A stretch of DNA of 64,000 bases from Ampelomyces quisqualis (taxonomy: Eukaryota > Ascomycota > Dothideomycetes > Pleosporales > Phaeosphaeriaceae), in assembly GCA_018398575.1 (NCBI GenBank), contig JAGTXZ010000005.1, positions 3,782,001 through 3,846,000 on the forward strand, read 5' to 3'. The notes below the pieces were generated by a model. That model was not told where the DNA came from and did not search any database. It saw only the letters and a program-made list of their open reading frames with translations. Below, piece after piece: positions 52,857 through 63,667 of this stretch (position 1 is its first letter; each line of letters starts with the position of its first letter). The translations under genes and the position numbers were made by a program.

Positions 52857-54034
52857 CTAGTTCTTCAATACATATCTGTACCGCGCCTTGCCAGCAACCA
52901 TATCGATAACCGCCTGGTTCGCCTCCTTCATGCTTCGCTCCTGAATCCACGGCTTGATCTTCTTATCAGCTGCGAGCTGCAGCATCTCCGCAATCTCATC
53001 TGGCGAGCCAATAGCGGAGCCACCGACCTTGATACCGCTAGCGATGAGCGTGAAGGCGTTGATAGCTGGAAGATTACCGCCATCAGGAGCACTGTCGAAC
53101 TGTTAACTAGTATCATACATGAGAATTTGAAGATGTCATAACGTACCCAACTTGAATAAAAGTGCCCTTAGTCTTCAACAGCGAGAGGTAATCGTTCAAT
53201 GGCATCTTTTCCGACGAAACCGTACAAACAATAAGATCCAGAGTTTGAGCATTGTGCTTTGCCCACTCCTTGTCCGAATCGGTCGAAATGTACTGGTCCG
53301 CGCCAAGCTTCAACACATCGTCGCGCTTGTCTGCTTTTCTAGAGATACCGACGACCCTATCGGCACCGAGGGCTTTGGCGAACAGGACGCCAAAGTGACC
53401 CAAGCCGCCGACACCGACAATGCCAACAGTCTTGCCGGGCCCGCAGCCGTAGTTCTTCAGAGGCGAGAAGACGGTGATACCACCGCACAGCATAGGCGCT
53501 GCGTCCGCTGAATCGAGACCATCGGGAATGTTGAACACAAAGCGGTTATGCGTGCGGTTATGTGTTGCGTAACCACCGTATGACTTGCCCTCGTCACCGG
53601 GGTATATGGAACCGTAAGTGTTTACTACACCGCGATGGCAGTGGTTCTCAAGATTTTGCGAGCAGTCGGGGCAATCTTTTCCCAGACAGCTGCGAGCTTG
53701 AGCGCCGACACCGACGCGCTGACCTTGCTGGACGTGCTTGACGTTCTTGCCGACCTTGACGGCTTTGCCGATGATTTCGTGGCCAACGACGCAGGCTGCA
53801 ATAAATTAGCTTGTATGGTTTAGAAGTGTGGATCTGGAACTTGCGATAAGGTGTAGGACCCCAGCCGGATGAGAGCATGTGCAAGTCTGAACCGCAAATA
53901 CCGCAGTGAGAAATCTCGATATCGACGTCGTCTTCTGTCCATTTCTTGGGCTCAAAGTCACCCCATTGCATCTTGCCCTGGACCGAGTCCTTGTCCTTTC
54001 CGAGCCATCCCTGAAACTTGGTGTCTGTCGCCAT
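52857..54034 (-). CDS. NADP-dependent alcohol dehydrogenase (ADH6/cinnamyl type)
   Basis: Exons 54034-53845, 53795-53147 and 53091-52857 join to 357 residues. The enzyme should reduce aldehydes, including aromatic ones, with NADPH. Seen: catalytic zinc Cys47 in HCGICGSDLH, VVGHE (His69, Glu70), a structural Cys set in SCLGKDCPDCSQNLENHC, the Rossmann motif GVGGLGHFGV, and GISRKADKRDD with the Ser/Arg/Lys that favour NADP. Intron 1 (53844-53796, 49 bp) has GC-AG borders with the classic GCAAGT donor; only this join gives YPCVVGHE. Intron 2 (55 bp) is GT-AG; the second of two nearby AG sites is used to keep the frame. The end YRYVLKN matches the family. Confidence 0.92.
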
Positions 54035-54724
54035 TGTAAAGGTATGGGGATGGGATGAGGGTCGGTGTATTTTGAAGGCGATATATTTTCTACGAAATAT
54101 TGTTTTGTACTTGGAAGGGATTGAATTCGTATGAGTTCCCTTACTATCCTTATATACCAATTTTTCGAACTCTGGCTCATTGATGATGACGTTCGCATAC
54201 GTGCAGAATTCCACATCTTTGTTTGTGGGTACCTCCGTGCGAGTCCCATTGGCTATTTGTGCTGCCGGCTTTAGGACCGTCATACCTAGATCGCTGCTAC
54301 AGAGCCGCCGCGGTGTACCTAGCCGTAAAGTCGGAGGCTGCGAAAAGTTTCGGACGTATTTACCCGCTCCCGCCGAGCTGACCGGAGGGCTTAGTTCTCG
54401 GTGGGGACGGGTACGTCATGAGGCTAAGATGCATGGGTCGTTTCCAGACTAGCGACGACGGTTGTGACTGGTGGTAGCGTAGTTGGTCGGACACAACGGA
54501 GTTAGGGTCCAGTCCCCCATGGACTCTGGAGAGTGATCGGGATTTATGTATTGTGCTGACTGCTGACAGCTAACAATTCGGCCGAGTACCCCCGATCGGG
54601 AATTGGAGACCAGTAAAGTTTCTCGTTCAATGATCAGGATGCATCAATACCAGAGGATAGTGTGTCGCGACTCGCGGCCCGGCGACATTGCTGAGCGGGG
54701 CCTCTTGTTGATAGTAGCTGCAGA
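54035..54724. other. Intergenic, nothing recognised
   Basis: About 690 bp between the ADH start and the end of the TCD gene. Short frames only. The ADH promoter lies at the left. Confidence 0.45.
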
Positions 54725-56332
54725 CTACCTGAATCGTTCGTATCGTTCTTCTTCTTGCATCCTCTTGCTCACACGATCGATAATCTCCGCATCGTATACA
54801 TCTCCCAACGTTTTGTCGCCCTTGAGCACCTCTTTCTCGTGCTTTGCAGCCTCCTCTTTGGTCATCAAGACTAGCTGTTTCATGCTGATCGTGCTGCTCT
54901 TCTGGCCTGGGGTGTTCTCATTGACGAAACTCGTACTTGGCTTCGTCCATCTGCTGAGTTGCAGGCGAGTCGATAAGCCGCTGATGATGCTCCGCGCGTT
55001 GTAGACTTCTTCCACGAGATAGCCGACGTCGCTTTGCGTAAGTGGTATTTTCAGGCCCTGTAGATCTTGTGTGAACAACGCGCGCGCCAATCGTTCTTCA
55101 GTACCTTGAAGTGTGCCTAGAATGCCATCATACATTTTGTCGCGCGATTTCGATGGGAGGTAGTCCTGAGGGTACCCAGAAATGGCGAGGATAACATGGT
55201 TGGCAACAGCGAGACCAAAGATTGCCGGCATCGTCCCAAGAACCGGAAGAATTCGTACGCGAAAGTCGGCCAGTACACCGAGCTCGCCAACATTACCCTT
55301 TGCATATTCCTCTTCGGCGAGAGGCTGTAGTTCTGCTTTTCCTGGACCAGGCCGTTCAGTCGAGAACACGACAGGGATACCATCATTGACACCAAGCAGA
55401 CGCAACTTTCTCCGCGTCGACTTGGAAAGCGGATCGTCAGTGCTTGCGGATATATCGCCGATGAATATTCTTGTAGGATCTGATTTGCACCCTGCGCCCA
55501 TGGAGGAGATGACCTTGAGATTATTCTTGTAGCAGTAGTTCAGAAGCGCGACCTTGCTATCAATGTTGTCGATAGCATCGATCACAAAGTCTGGTCGCTG
55601 CCCATTGAGATCTGCTAGCTGTGCTGCGGCGCTTTGCTCGCTAAAAAGCTCATTACGACATTCGAAATGAGTCCATGGTGTAATCTGCTCGAGCCGTTTT
55701 CGGAGGCAGTGAACTTTGGGTGTTCCAACGTCGGCGAGAGTTGCAACTGCATGTCGATTGAGTGAAGACAAGGTGACTTGGTCGAAGTCGATCAGACGAA
55801 GTCTCGCACAGCCTGACCGAGCAAGCGCTGCTGTAGCATGGGAGCCAACACCGCCACAGCCAACAACAACGACAAAGGCATTTCGGAGCTTCGCAAGGCC
55901 CTCGTTGGTAAGGAAGACTTTGTTCCGAGCGAGCTGTTCGAGGATCAAGTCTTGATATGTTAGCGACACGTGAGCACCCGAGTGACCGATGAAAGCGTAC
56001 CGTCGTCATAGTCACCTTTCCGAGCTCTTGCAGCCAATGCCGTGCTCCGCTCATCTTCTTTGCTCGGAGTAAAGACGTCGGAGGCCGCGCCATACTCGGT
56101 CAACTTGAAAACGTCAGCTTTACGATTATGTAATTGTATTTCGCTTACCTACTCGTTGTGCGTGGTGTTCGTGATCAATATCTGGAATCGATGCTTTCAG
56201 ATCTGCGACCCGGTACAGGCGTCTGGCTTGCTGAAATCCTATGATTGTACTTGCGACTACTGCCCCCGATACTACTGCGGTCGTAATGAGCTGCGCATTA
56301 CGGGACTCGGTCGCCCTCGAGATCCAGGACAT
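54725..56332 (-). CDS. TCD: tRNA threonylcarbamoyladenosine dehydratase (Tcd1/Tcd2, TcdA family)
   Basis: Exons 56332-56153, 56103-56001 and 55950-54725 join to 502 residues; introns are 49 and 50 bp, GT-AG. The enzyme uses ATP to cyclise t6A at tRNA position 37 to ct6A; in yeast Tcd1 and Tcd2 sit on the mitochondrial outer membrane. Seen: an N-terminal hydrophobic helix (LITTAVVSGAVVASTIIGFQ) that fits that location; EQLARNKVFLTNEGLAKLRN; the E1-like nucleotide site VVVVGCGGVGSHATAALARSG; DFDQVTLSSLNRHA; FVIDAIDNIDSKVALL; a conserved SSMGAGCKSDPTR; and a long C-terminal part. The first donor is GTAGGT, three bases upstream of a second GT that would break the frame. It is divergent from NUC1. 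Whether it corresponds to TCD1 or TCD2 cannot be told. Confidence 0.92.
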
Positions 56333-56728
56333 TTCGGCGCGAAAATGAAGGGATGGAACGGGTTCACCAAATCAGCATTTGATGGCCATCTGTAAATCAA
56401 AAGGAAACGGTAATACAGCAACGCCCGGGTGCGATTCGCCAGGACGGCATATTAGATATGGTGGCTCAAGCTGAGATGGAAAGTTATCGGTCTGGCGCTA
56501 GCGCACTTTGGGAGCTAGTGCCACAATTTCCCAGATGACCTGGTGTCGATGGGAACATGGACAAAGCCGCCAGCGAACCAAACAAGCACCACTCGACGCG
56601 TCCGAGACATCTCTCACGCGCCAAACAAGCCTTTGGTCCCGTGGAATTCGCCGAGGACCCAAGAAGAGGCGAAACCCACCTTCTCGCAACATACGACCCG
56701 CCGTTGAACCTGAATAACCTCTGCTATC
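56333..56728. promoter_or_regulatory. Divergent promoter region of TCD and NUC1
   Basis: About 395 bp between outward-facing start codons of two genes for mitochondrial proteins. Plus-strand frames here (from 56508 and 56557) are not conserved. No motif is asserted. Confidence 0.5.
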
Positions 56729-57730
56729 ATGTCCAAAGTCACCTTCGCAATTATTGCCGCAGGCGGAGCGGCGGCTGGTGCAGCAGCAACGGCAGCTTTA
56801 CTTTCTGGGAAGAAGGAGCCTCTCCCACCAACCACCACTACGACCACAACAACGGTGACAGGACCTCCGCGACCAGCGACATCTGTACCCGCTATACCTT
56901 CACCAGCCGCAGCAGCACGACGAGCGATTGTGGATCCCAATGGCGTCTTCCAATATGGCTTCCCGGGCCCAGTGAACGATCTTCGGCCGGCCGCCTCACT
57001 CACATCAACCTACGACCGACGCACACGAAACCCAGCATGGGTCGCTGAACATATCACGCCCGAGTCGCTGGCGAACAATCATGCCGATCGTAAACACAGC
57101 GTCTTTGTAGAGGACATATCGATTCCTGAGATGTTCCGCGCAAAGCTCAAGGACTACTTCCGCAGCGGGTACGACCGAGGACACCAAGTGCCCGCTGCAG
57201 ATGCAAAGTGGAGTCAAGAGGCTATGGACGACACATTCGCGCTGAGCAACATGTGTCCGCAGGTGGGCGATGGGTTCAACCGAGACTACTGGGCACACTT
57301 TGAGGACTTTTGCCGACGGTTGACCCACACCTACCCCTCGGTACGCATCGTCACAGGCCCCCTATACCTTCCCAAGCGCGATCCAGACGGCAAATGGAGG
57401 GTCAGCTATGAAGTCATTGGATCGCCGCCCAACGTCGCTGTTCCCACGCATTTCTACAAGGTCATCTTTGCGGAGGACGGAAAGCTGGGTGGCAAAGTGG
57501 CGCTTGGCGCATTCGTGCTGCCGAACGCAGTCATTGCGAACAGCAAGCCGCTCACAGACTTTGAGGTGCCCGTTGAAGCCGTCGAGAGGGCAAGTGGGCT
57601 GGAGTTTGCGACCAAGTTGGCGCCAGAGCGGAGGAAGAGGTTATGTCAGGAAGTCAGCTGCTCGACCATTGTCAAGGAGTATGCGCAGAGGCAGAAGAGC
57701 ATCGGCAAGGTGCCTCAAGAGAAGAGGTAG
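56729..57730 (+). CDS. NUC1: Mitochondrial endonuclease G-type nuclease Nuc1
   Basis: An intronless frame of 333 codons. Nuc1 is a DNA/RNA nuclease of the mitochondrial inner membrane and intermembrane space; it degrades mitochondrial DNA and can act in cell death. Seen: a hydrophobic Ala/Gly-rich N-terminal segment (VTFAIIAAGGAAAGAAATAA) that serves as signal-anchor; a run of eight Thr (about 35-42); YGFPGPVNDLRP; the active-site motif YDRGHQVPA with His152; and SNMCPQ with FNRDYW, whose Asn184 should bind Mg2+. The end is Lys/Arg/Gln-rich. Its length matches fungal Nuc1. The start is fixed by the N-terminal anchor. Confidence 0.94.
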   Translation: MSKVTFAIIAAGGAAAGAAATAALLSGKKEPLPPTTTTTTTTVTGPPRPATSVPAIPSPAAAARRAIVDPNGVFQYGFPGPVNDLRPAASLTSTYDRRTRNPAWVAEHITPESLANNHADRKHSVFVEDISIPEMFRAKLKDYFRSGYDRGHQVPAADAKWSQEAMDDTFALSNMCPQVGDGFNRDYWAHFEDFCRRLTHTYPSVRIVTGPLYLPKRDPDGKWRVSYEVIGSPPNVAVPTHFYKVIFAEDGKLGGKVALGAFVLPNAVIANSKPLTDFEVPVEAVERASGLEFATKLAPERRKRLCQEVSCSTIVKEYAQRQKSIGKVPQEKR

Positions 57731-57876
57731 CCGTAGCGACTTGGTCCCGCATCTATTCAGTTTCCCGCAGGACCATGGCGAGCATAGTGTTGCGATGAAA
57801 CATGTTACAGCCGTTGACCAGAGGTGTGCCCTGATGTCAGACCTTGGATCCTACTCATACAGTTGACGTGCACCAT

Positions 57877-58204
57877 CTAAATCCCTCCCACGCTAGCTCC
57901 CAACTGACTCTCCTTCTGTATCCGCGCAACGTACTGCTTCGACACTGTGTTCCATGCGCCCATGTACTTCTCCATGCAGCTGGTGAAGCAGGTCTCTTCG
58001 CCCTTGGACAGCGAGGCGCCGGGCTTGGGGATGCAGCGCTCGAAGCAGTGTTCGTTCAGTTTTTCGACGAGTAGGCGTGCGTTTTGCATGGCGGCCTCTT
58101 GCTGGATTTGGCGCATGATCTGGGTTTTGCTAGGAAGCGATCAGCATGCCGGCGGGATGCAGAGTGCAAGGCGGGATGGCGTACGGGTCGTTGAGAGAGG
58201 CCAT
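57877..58204 (-). CDS. TIM13: Mitochondrial import chaperone Tim13 (small Tim)
   Basis: Exon 1 (58204-58185, 20 nt, MASLND plus part of Pro) and exon 2 (58129-57877) join through a 55-bp GT-AG intron to 90 residues. Tim13 pairs with Tim8 in the intermembrane space and escorts hydrophobic precursors such as Tim23. Seen: the twin CX3C motifs CFERC and CFTSC, 15 residues apart, with helices before (MRQIQQEAAMQNARLLVEKL) and after (YMGAWNTVSKQYVARIQ). The residues LVEKLNEHCFERC and YMGAWNTVSK favour Tim13 over Tim8, 9 or 10. Tail-to-tail with NUC1 at 147 bp. Confidence 0.93.
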
Positions 58205-58601
58205 ATTGTCAAAAGTGCGCGGTTTGGTTGATCAGTGACTTTGTTGTCCGATGCGATGCCTCGTGCTGTTCTTGCTCGAAAAATTGCCGACGTCAAGAGC
58301 CCCAGTCTACATGACTTAATTAGCGCTCCTCCGCCGCCGCCAGATCCCTGCCCCAGCGCGGAAAGGCCACTCCTCACCACCGCGGCCAAACAGCAGTTGC
58401 CTCTTTCGACCCTGCAGCACGATCCCGCGTCATTTCTCCATCTTTCGTAGCTGCACTCGGCTCCGGCGCTTCTTTTCTCCTCTATCCATAGAAGCTCAGC
58501 CTTCTTCCATTCTTTCGGCGACCCGTCATAACCGAGAGTCGGTAGCTTGCTTGGGGACAGCTGGTCTCAGCGAGTGGAGCAGACGTTGTGCCACCAACAC
58601 C
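58205..58601. other. Divergent promoter region, TIM13 and lectin gene
   Basis: 397 bp between outward-facing start codons; no further gene seen. Short plus-strand frames are not supported. Confidence 0.5.
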
Positions 58602-59794
58602 ATGGTCGTCGCAAAGTCTTGGACGGGCTTGTGCCTGCTGGCGGGAAGTCTGACTGGTGCTCTGGCGCGCTCTGGGGGGCTGGCCGAGGATCCGAACATC
58701 AAGGCTATTTCAGTGAGCTGGCCAGATTGAGGCATGGGAGACGGTGGCTAATGCACATGTAGCTCCGTACACACAGCCTCGAACCCGTACGTCACTCCGC
58801 GACCCCAGACTGAGACTGTTCATAAGCCAAATCGATCCACCTGTACTAATCAGGCACAGCCATACCTCGACACGGACATGCAAAGCAGATGGTGGGATTT
58901 CGGCGGAGACACCATTATTCGAACCGACCAGTACGTCCGGTTAGCCTCAGACAAGCCCTCTCGCGACGGCTGGATATTCTCACGGGTCCCGCTGACCGCG
59001 ACCAACTGGGAGGTGCGTCATACCCTGCGGAAGAGGAAGTGGAAGGCTCACACGAGTAGATTGAATTCGAATTCAAAATCTCTGGCCAGGGCAACCTCTA
59101 CGGCGATGGCTTCGCCATGTGGCTCACCAGGCAGCGCGCGCAACCGGGCAACGTCTTCGGCCACACGGACAAGTTCGAGGGACTCGGTCTCTTTTTCGAC
59201 ACGTATAAGAACAACCGACCAGGCACCATGTTCCCCTACATCATGGCTATGAAGGGTGACGGACAGACCGTGTATGATAAGGACAATGACGGCACGGCGA
59301 ACGAAGTCGCTGGGTGCTCTGTACGCCATTCCAAGCACTTTGAGACCATTCTAGAGACTGATATCCAATAGGCTCGCGGCATCCGCAACGCCCAAGTCCC
59401 CACCATCGCCAAGCTGACCTACTTCCAAGACCAAAACCTCAAGCTCGAGCTCCAATACAAGTCCGAGGGCGAATGGACGCAATGCTTCGACATCCCCAAC
59501 TTCAAGGTCCCACCGGTTGCATACCTCGGTTTCTCCGCTGAGACAGGCGAGCTCTCCGACAACCATGACATCATTTCCGTAAAGTCGCATAACCTGTACA
59601 AGAAGAACCCTGGTGCCGCCAGCTCGAAGCCCGGCTCGACTGGCGCAAAGAAGGCGAGCTCGATGACGCGCGAAAGACAAAACGAGGGCAGCTGGACGTG
59701 GCTCTTGGTCAAGTTTGTTCTCTTCGGCCTAGCGCTGACGGGTGCGTACGTGGGATATACTGTATACAGGACGAAGCAGCGCGACAGGTTTTAG
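58602..59794 (+). CDS. L-type lectin cargo receptor (Emp47/VIP36-like)
   Basis: Exons 58602-58712, 58763-58786, 58860-59012, 59060-59320 and 59372-59794 join to 323 residues; four GT-AG introns (47-73 bp), and exon 2 is only eight codons. These receptors bind high-mannose glycoproteins and ferry them between ER and Golgi. Seen: a signal peptide (about 1-22, LCLLAGSLTGALA); SRWWDFGGDTIIRTDQYVRL, YGDGFAMWLT and GLGLFFDTYKNNRPG from the lectin beta-sandwich with the conserved Asp/Asn Ca2+-binding positions; a Ser/Lys linker; a C-terminal membrane helix (LLVKFVLFGLALTGAYVGYT); and a short cytoplasmic tail RTKQRDRF. The end differs from the KK-type retrieval signal, though the terminal Phe is common for ER export. 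Confidence 0.92.
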
Positions 59795-60514
59795 AAGAGC
59801 AGACACATTGAATTCGCAGCTGGAATAGATAAGGAAGCCTTGCGCGATCCATGCCAGGGACTTTATCGCATGAGCTTGAGGAAGCGGAAGATGAAGCAGG
59901 AAGACGACTGTGTGGTTTTGTACAGGGTCCGCTAAAGATGTGGACTGAGGTCGAAGGGGGGAAGCATGGCCTGAGGAGAAGCTAGGTTGTCGCATTCTCT
60001 TCTCGACGCTGGATTGGCTTAGCTATTGTTTCGATTACTGTCATACTTTTTTCCCCTTCTCTTAGACCTAGCAAGTATCACGCATCACGTTCAAAGTCGT
60101 TCTGTACCGCAAACGTCGTGACTTTGCATGGCAGACCGAACACACGCGAAGCATATGTACCCGCTTCATTAGAGCCGTTTCGGTTCTCTTGCATGGCAAA
60201 ATCGTCGGGCAAGATGGCTTCAGCGTCAGCGGGCCCAGCGAAAGAAATTCATTCAATATGGCATCCTGTTTAGATGACTTTACGCTACATGCAAGGACGG
60301 GACGTAGAAGCGGTCATGATGTGCGAGATGCGTTGTTGTCCCAATCAAGAGACATACGTTTAGGTAGGTGACGGAAATTGGGTAACTAGAAGAAAAACGA
60401 GATTGGGCATGACAAAAAGAGTTGACTAGACGCAGTTGGAGTTAGCGTGGCATGTCACGTGCGTGACGTGCCAAGCTGTTCCGTGCTCCCTGGCGACCCT
60501 CGGAGAAGTGGACT
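59795..60514. other. Intergenic, nothing recognised
   Basis: About 700 bp between the 3' ends of two convergent genes. Short frames only; no repeats. Confidence 0.5.
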
Positions 60515-62083
60515 TTAGAAGCCTTGCTGCCGATGCCATTTGTGTTGCCAACCGGGGAAATACGGACTCTGGTCCAATGTCTGCGGGTCCCAATTTTGTT
60601 CCACCAGTCCTGTTTCGACCTGCTCCGTGTGGAAGCGGTGCAGGGCTGGCTTGACAATGTGTTCGACGTGCCACGTGCTCTTGTAATCCATTAGATTCTG
60701 CTTGCTTTGGTTGAGGATTTTGAGCAACAGGCCGGGTATGTAGGGTTCGTCGCGGAATGTTTCGACGGGGGTGAAGAGGGCTTTGAAGTTGAAGACGACG
60801 GCGCCCGATAGCGGGAGGCGACGGAGTGTTTGCCAATCGACGCGGAGGTTGCAGCGCGACAGGGAGAGGTCGGTCATTTGCTGTCCGCGGAGCTTCTCGT
60901 GTGGGTCGCCTGGTGGCATGTAGAGTGGCTGGTCGACTTCCAGACCCCATGACGCTCTTTGGATGGACTTGTCGGTAGGTTTCTTGGCGAAGTATCTGAG
61001 CAGTGTGTCAATGGCATACTTGTTGCGGGCTTTTCTCTCATAATACATACCTGTCCATGGAGAACTGTAGCTTTTCCTTGTAATCTGGCACAGGTGCGTG
61101 AATCTCATGTAGTCGCATCCCAATCTTGGAAGCAACATTCCAGCCCAGTGCACTACAAATGATACCTGCTCGAAACAAATAGAAGCCTGTCTTGCTGTCC
61201 CGCAACATCAACCCAAAGTCCTCTGGTACATTATCGAAAAGCACCTGGAGAGGCGAACTGCTTCGGAGGTCTGTTCGGGTGCGAAGGATGTCGTTGTTGA
61301 AAATCATGTTCTCCTTGTCCAGTCGGAAGTAGTGTGGATACCGAGCGCACAGGAACTGAAGCGACATCTCCATCAACTCTTTGCACGCCAGCTCAGAGCC
61401 ATCAAGTGCTTGTAAGACCGCATCGCCGTGTTCTGCCAGCAGAGCTTGTCTTTCGCGGATGCGCTCCACATAGGTGTTCTCGATCTCCAGCCACCAATCT
61501 GGCTCCATCTTGGTAAGTGCTATAGGCTATCAGTACCACTACTGCTGCAAGTGCAAGTCGACCTACACATTGTCTGATGATATGACCATCGGAACGGTCG
61601 ATAAGGTCGTGGCAGCGCTTGCTTGATGTCGAACTCTGGGTACGGCTGGGGGAGAGGTACACCGCTCAGAGTTGCGTAGTCGGGAAAGTCTCCCAGAGTC
61701 TTGATGTCTTTGACTGAGAACCCGCAAGGCATGTACATATCGTCCTCAGCATCCCTGTACGAAGTCTCCAGTGGCACCATCTTGTCGCTCCACGTAAACG
61801 GCAGTTGCTCTAAAGATTCTAAGGAGGGAAATCCGTCCATGCCAGCTAAGGCCTGGTGCCGTGATGGAGGGAACGTGTCCACATAGTTAACATTCGTTAA
61901 CCCTTGCACTTGTTTCTTGCTTGGTGACAGTGACCGAGGAGGTGTCTTTGCGCCAGAGACTCTTCGTCGACTGATGTGCAGTCGAGTAAGGACACTGTCT
62001 CGTTTGCCTCTCTGGGGTATGAAGAAGTAGACCGAGATGGCCACGAAAGCTGTCATCAAGAGCCATGCTATGTTGGTCGTCAT
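60515..62083 (-). CDS. HRQ/DUF3445-family protein (haem-dependent N-demethylase-like)
   Basis: Exons 62083-61567, 61519-61051 and 60995-60515 join to 488 residues; introns of 47 and 55 bp are GT-AG. The family is related to bacterial haem-dependent oxidative N-demethylase; the fungal members' substrate is unknown to me. Seen: an N-terminal membrane anchor (IAWLLMTAFVAISVYFFIP), YRPFRWSYHQTMSLTKMEPD (complete only across the first splice), WWLEIENTYVERIRERQ, GWNVASKIGMRLHEIHAPVP, FSMDRYFAKK across the second splice, and LSRCNLRVDWQTLRRLPLSG. The start was taken at MTTNIAW; the frame is open 20 codons further up. The anchor suggests ER or other internal membrane. Confidence 0.9.
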
Positions 62084-63667
62084 ATCGATCGATCTTCGAA
62101 CTGGCGTAGTAGAGATTGGCCCCAGAGAGGACCAGAGTTTCACAGAGCGCGATCACAGGGAATGTTAGCTGGACGCTCAAATCAACACCGCATGCACTCA
62201 ATAAGCGAAGGATGGCCTGACGATCTGCGAGCACGGTGTTGAAAATGCCTTATCAAACAATGTGCGGCGCGGTATACAATTGAGGAAAGATAGGAGTCTG
62301 CAGGCAGACCATGCCAGAAAAAGCAACCGCTGTTTTGGCATCCAGGCCAGTCAGTATATATGCCGCCCGCAAGTCCACCTATAGTGGCCAGGCAATGGCA
62401 TGATGGAGGCGCTGTATGCACACTGCACAGTATCACAGCTTAGATGGTGGGGTTATCGATGCACCATCGCTGCCGAGACACATGTGGTCTAGCGGTTGCC
62501 CGTCGCGGTATATAAATCCCAAAAGTCTTGGCGAAGGCGTAGAAATCGAATTGGCAGCGGTTTGGCGGCCTGCTGGAGGGCTGGATGTTGTTGCAAGCTT
62601 CGTGTCCTGCGCGTGTCGCGCGGCTTTAGACTTCCCAGCTGCCGGCACTGCAGGTCGATTCTGGACCGCTGCTCTTGGTGACACTGTCTGGGGTTAAAAA
62701 CTCCCAGCTTGCCTCACATATGGCCACTGGCTTCGTATGCAGTCGCTCGCGATAGGTGGCGCCCCGCGCATGTTCGGTCGAGGCGCTCAGTTGGAAGTCT
62801 GGCCCTGGAAGCGTCTACATGTGGGACATGTATGCTTCACGGAGCGTCGAACGCCGCAGCTGCATTGCAAATTATCTTGCTTCCGTGATCCTGGTCTAGC
62901 CGGTGGCGTTTGCGTTGAGTGTTCCTTCGTGTACCTACGACCTACGACGAGCGATGATCGGCTCCTGGTACCGGTAAGCTGCGCTTCGAGGTATTCGAAT
63001 CGAAATACCAAGAGGGCGCAGCCAGCTCTACGCCCTGCATCCTCGATAGAGATTGTTCGCGAGGTTTTTTGAGCTGATGGATTTAGTCGTGAAGAGGCGC
63101 GAGAAGTTGAGAGGAAACCAGTTTGTGACTACTCCGTACCAAGGGCGGATTGTCACGTGAAGATGCACTAATCCCAGGTCGTTTAACAGCACACAAATCG
63201 TGGGGGTGATGCTGGAGAATGGTTGTTGTGCTTGAGGGTTCGAGGGTTCGATTTGTCTGCACGAACCAAGCATACTTACCACAAATCGTGGCGGATGATG
63301 CCAGAGAAAACAGAATGAGTGATGGTGTTTCGCCCTCGGTTCCTCCTCTTACAGAGATCACGTGATGTAGCCGATTCACATGCACTACCCGTTCGGGCAT
63401 TTGGTGATCAATCGATATGTCGTTCAGGTGTGACTTCGCTCTGTAGCTGCGTATAGTGGGAAAGAAGAAGGTTCACGTGTACAACGGTCCTCTTGTCCAG
63501 GTTCTTGTTGCCATTTGTGTCGATACTATTCTCGTTGTTCGACGCGTATGCTAATGTTACATGCGATGCGAGCTCCTTGGCTCGATCGCTCGACTCGGGT
63601 ATCAAGCCATGTGCCACCCGCTGACAGCTTGCCGAAATCTTGTCGAGTAAAATGCCGAGTGTTGTCT
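62084..63667. other. Gene-poor interval
   Basis: About 1.6 kb upstream of the HRQ gene, with frames below 115 codons on both strands and no motifs. An imperfect direct repeat beginning ACAAATCGTGG lies at about 63194 and 63282. The 3' region of ISY1 lies at the right edge. Confidence 0.45.

Noticed and set aside
63190..63310. Possible tRNA-like B-box (GGTTCGA)
   Set aside because: No matching A-box or cloverleaf stems; the region instead contains an imperfect direct repeat.
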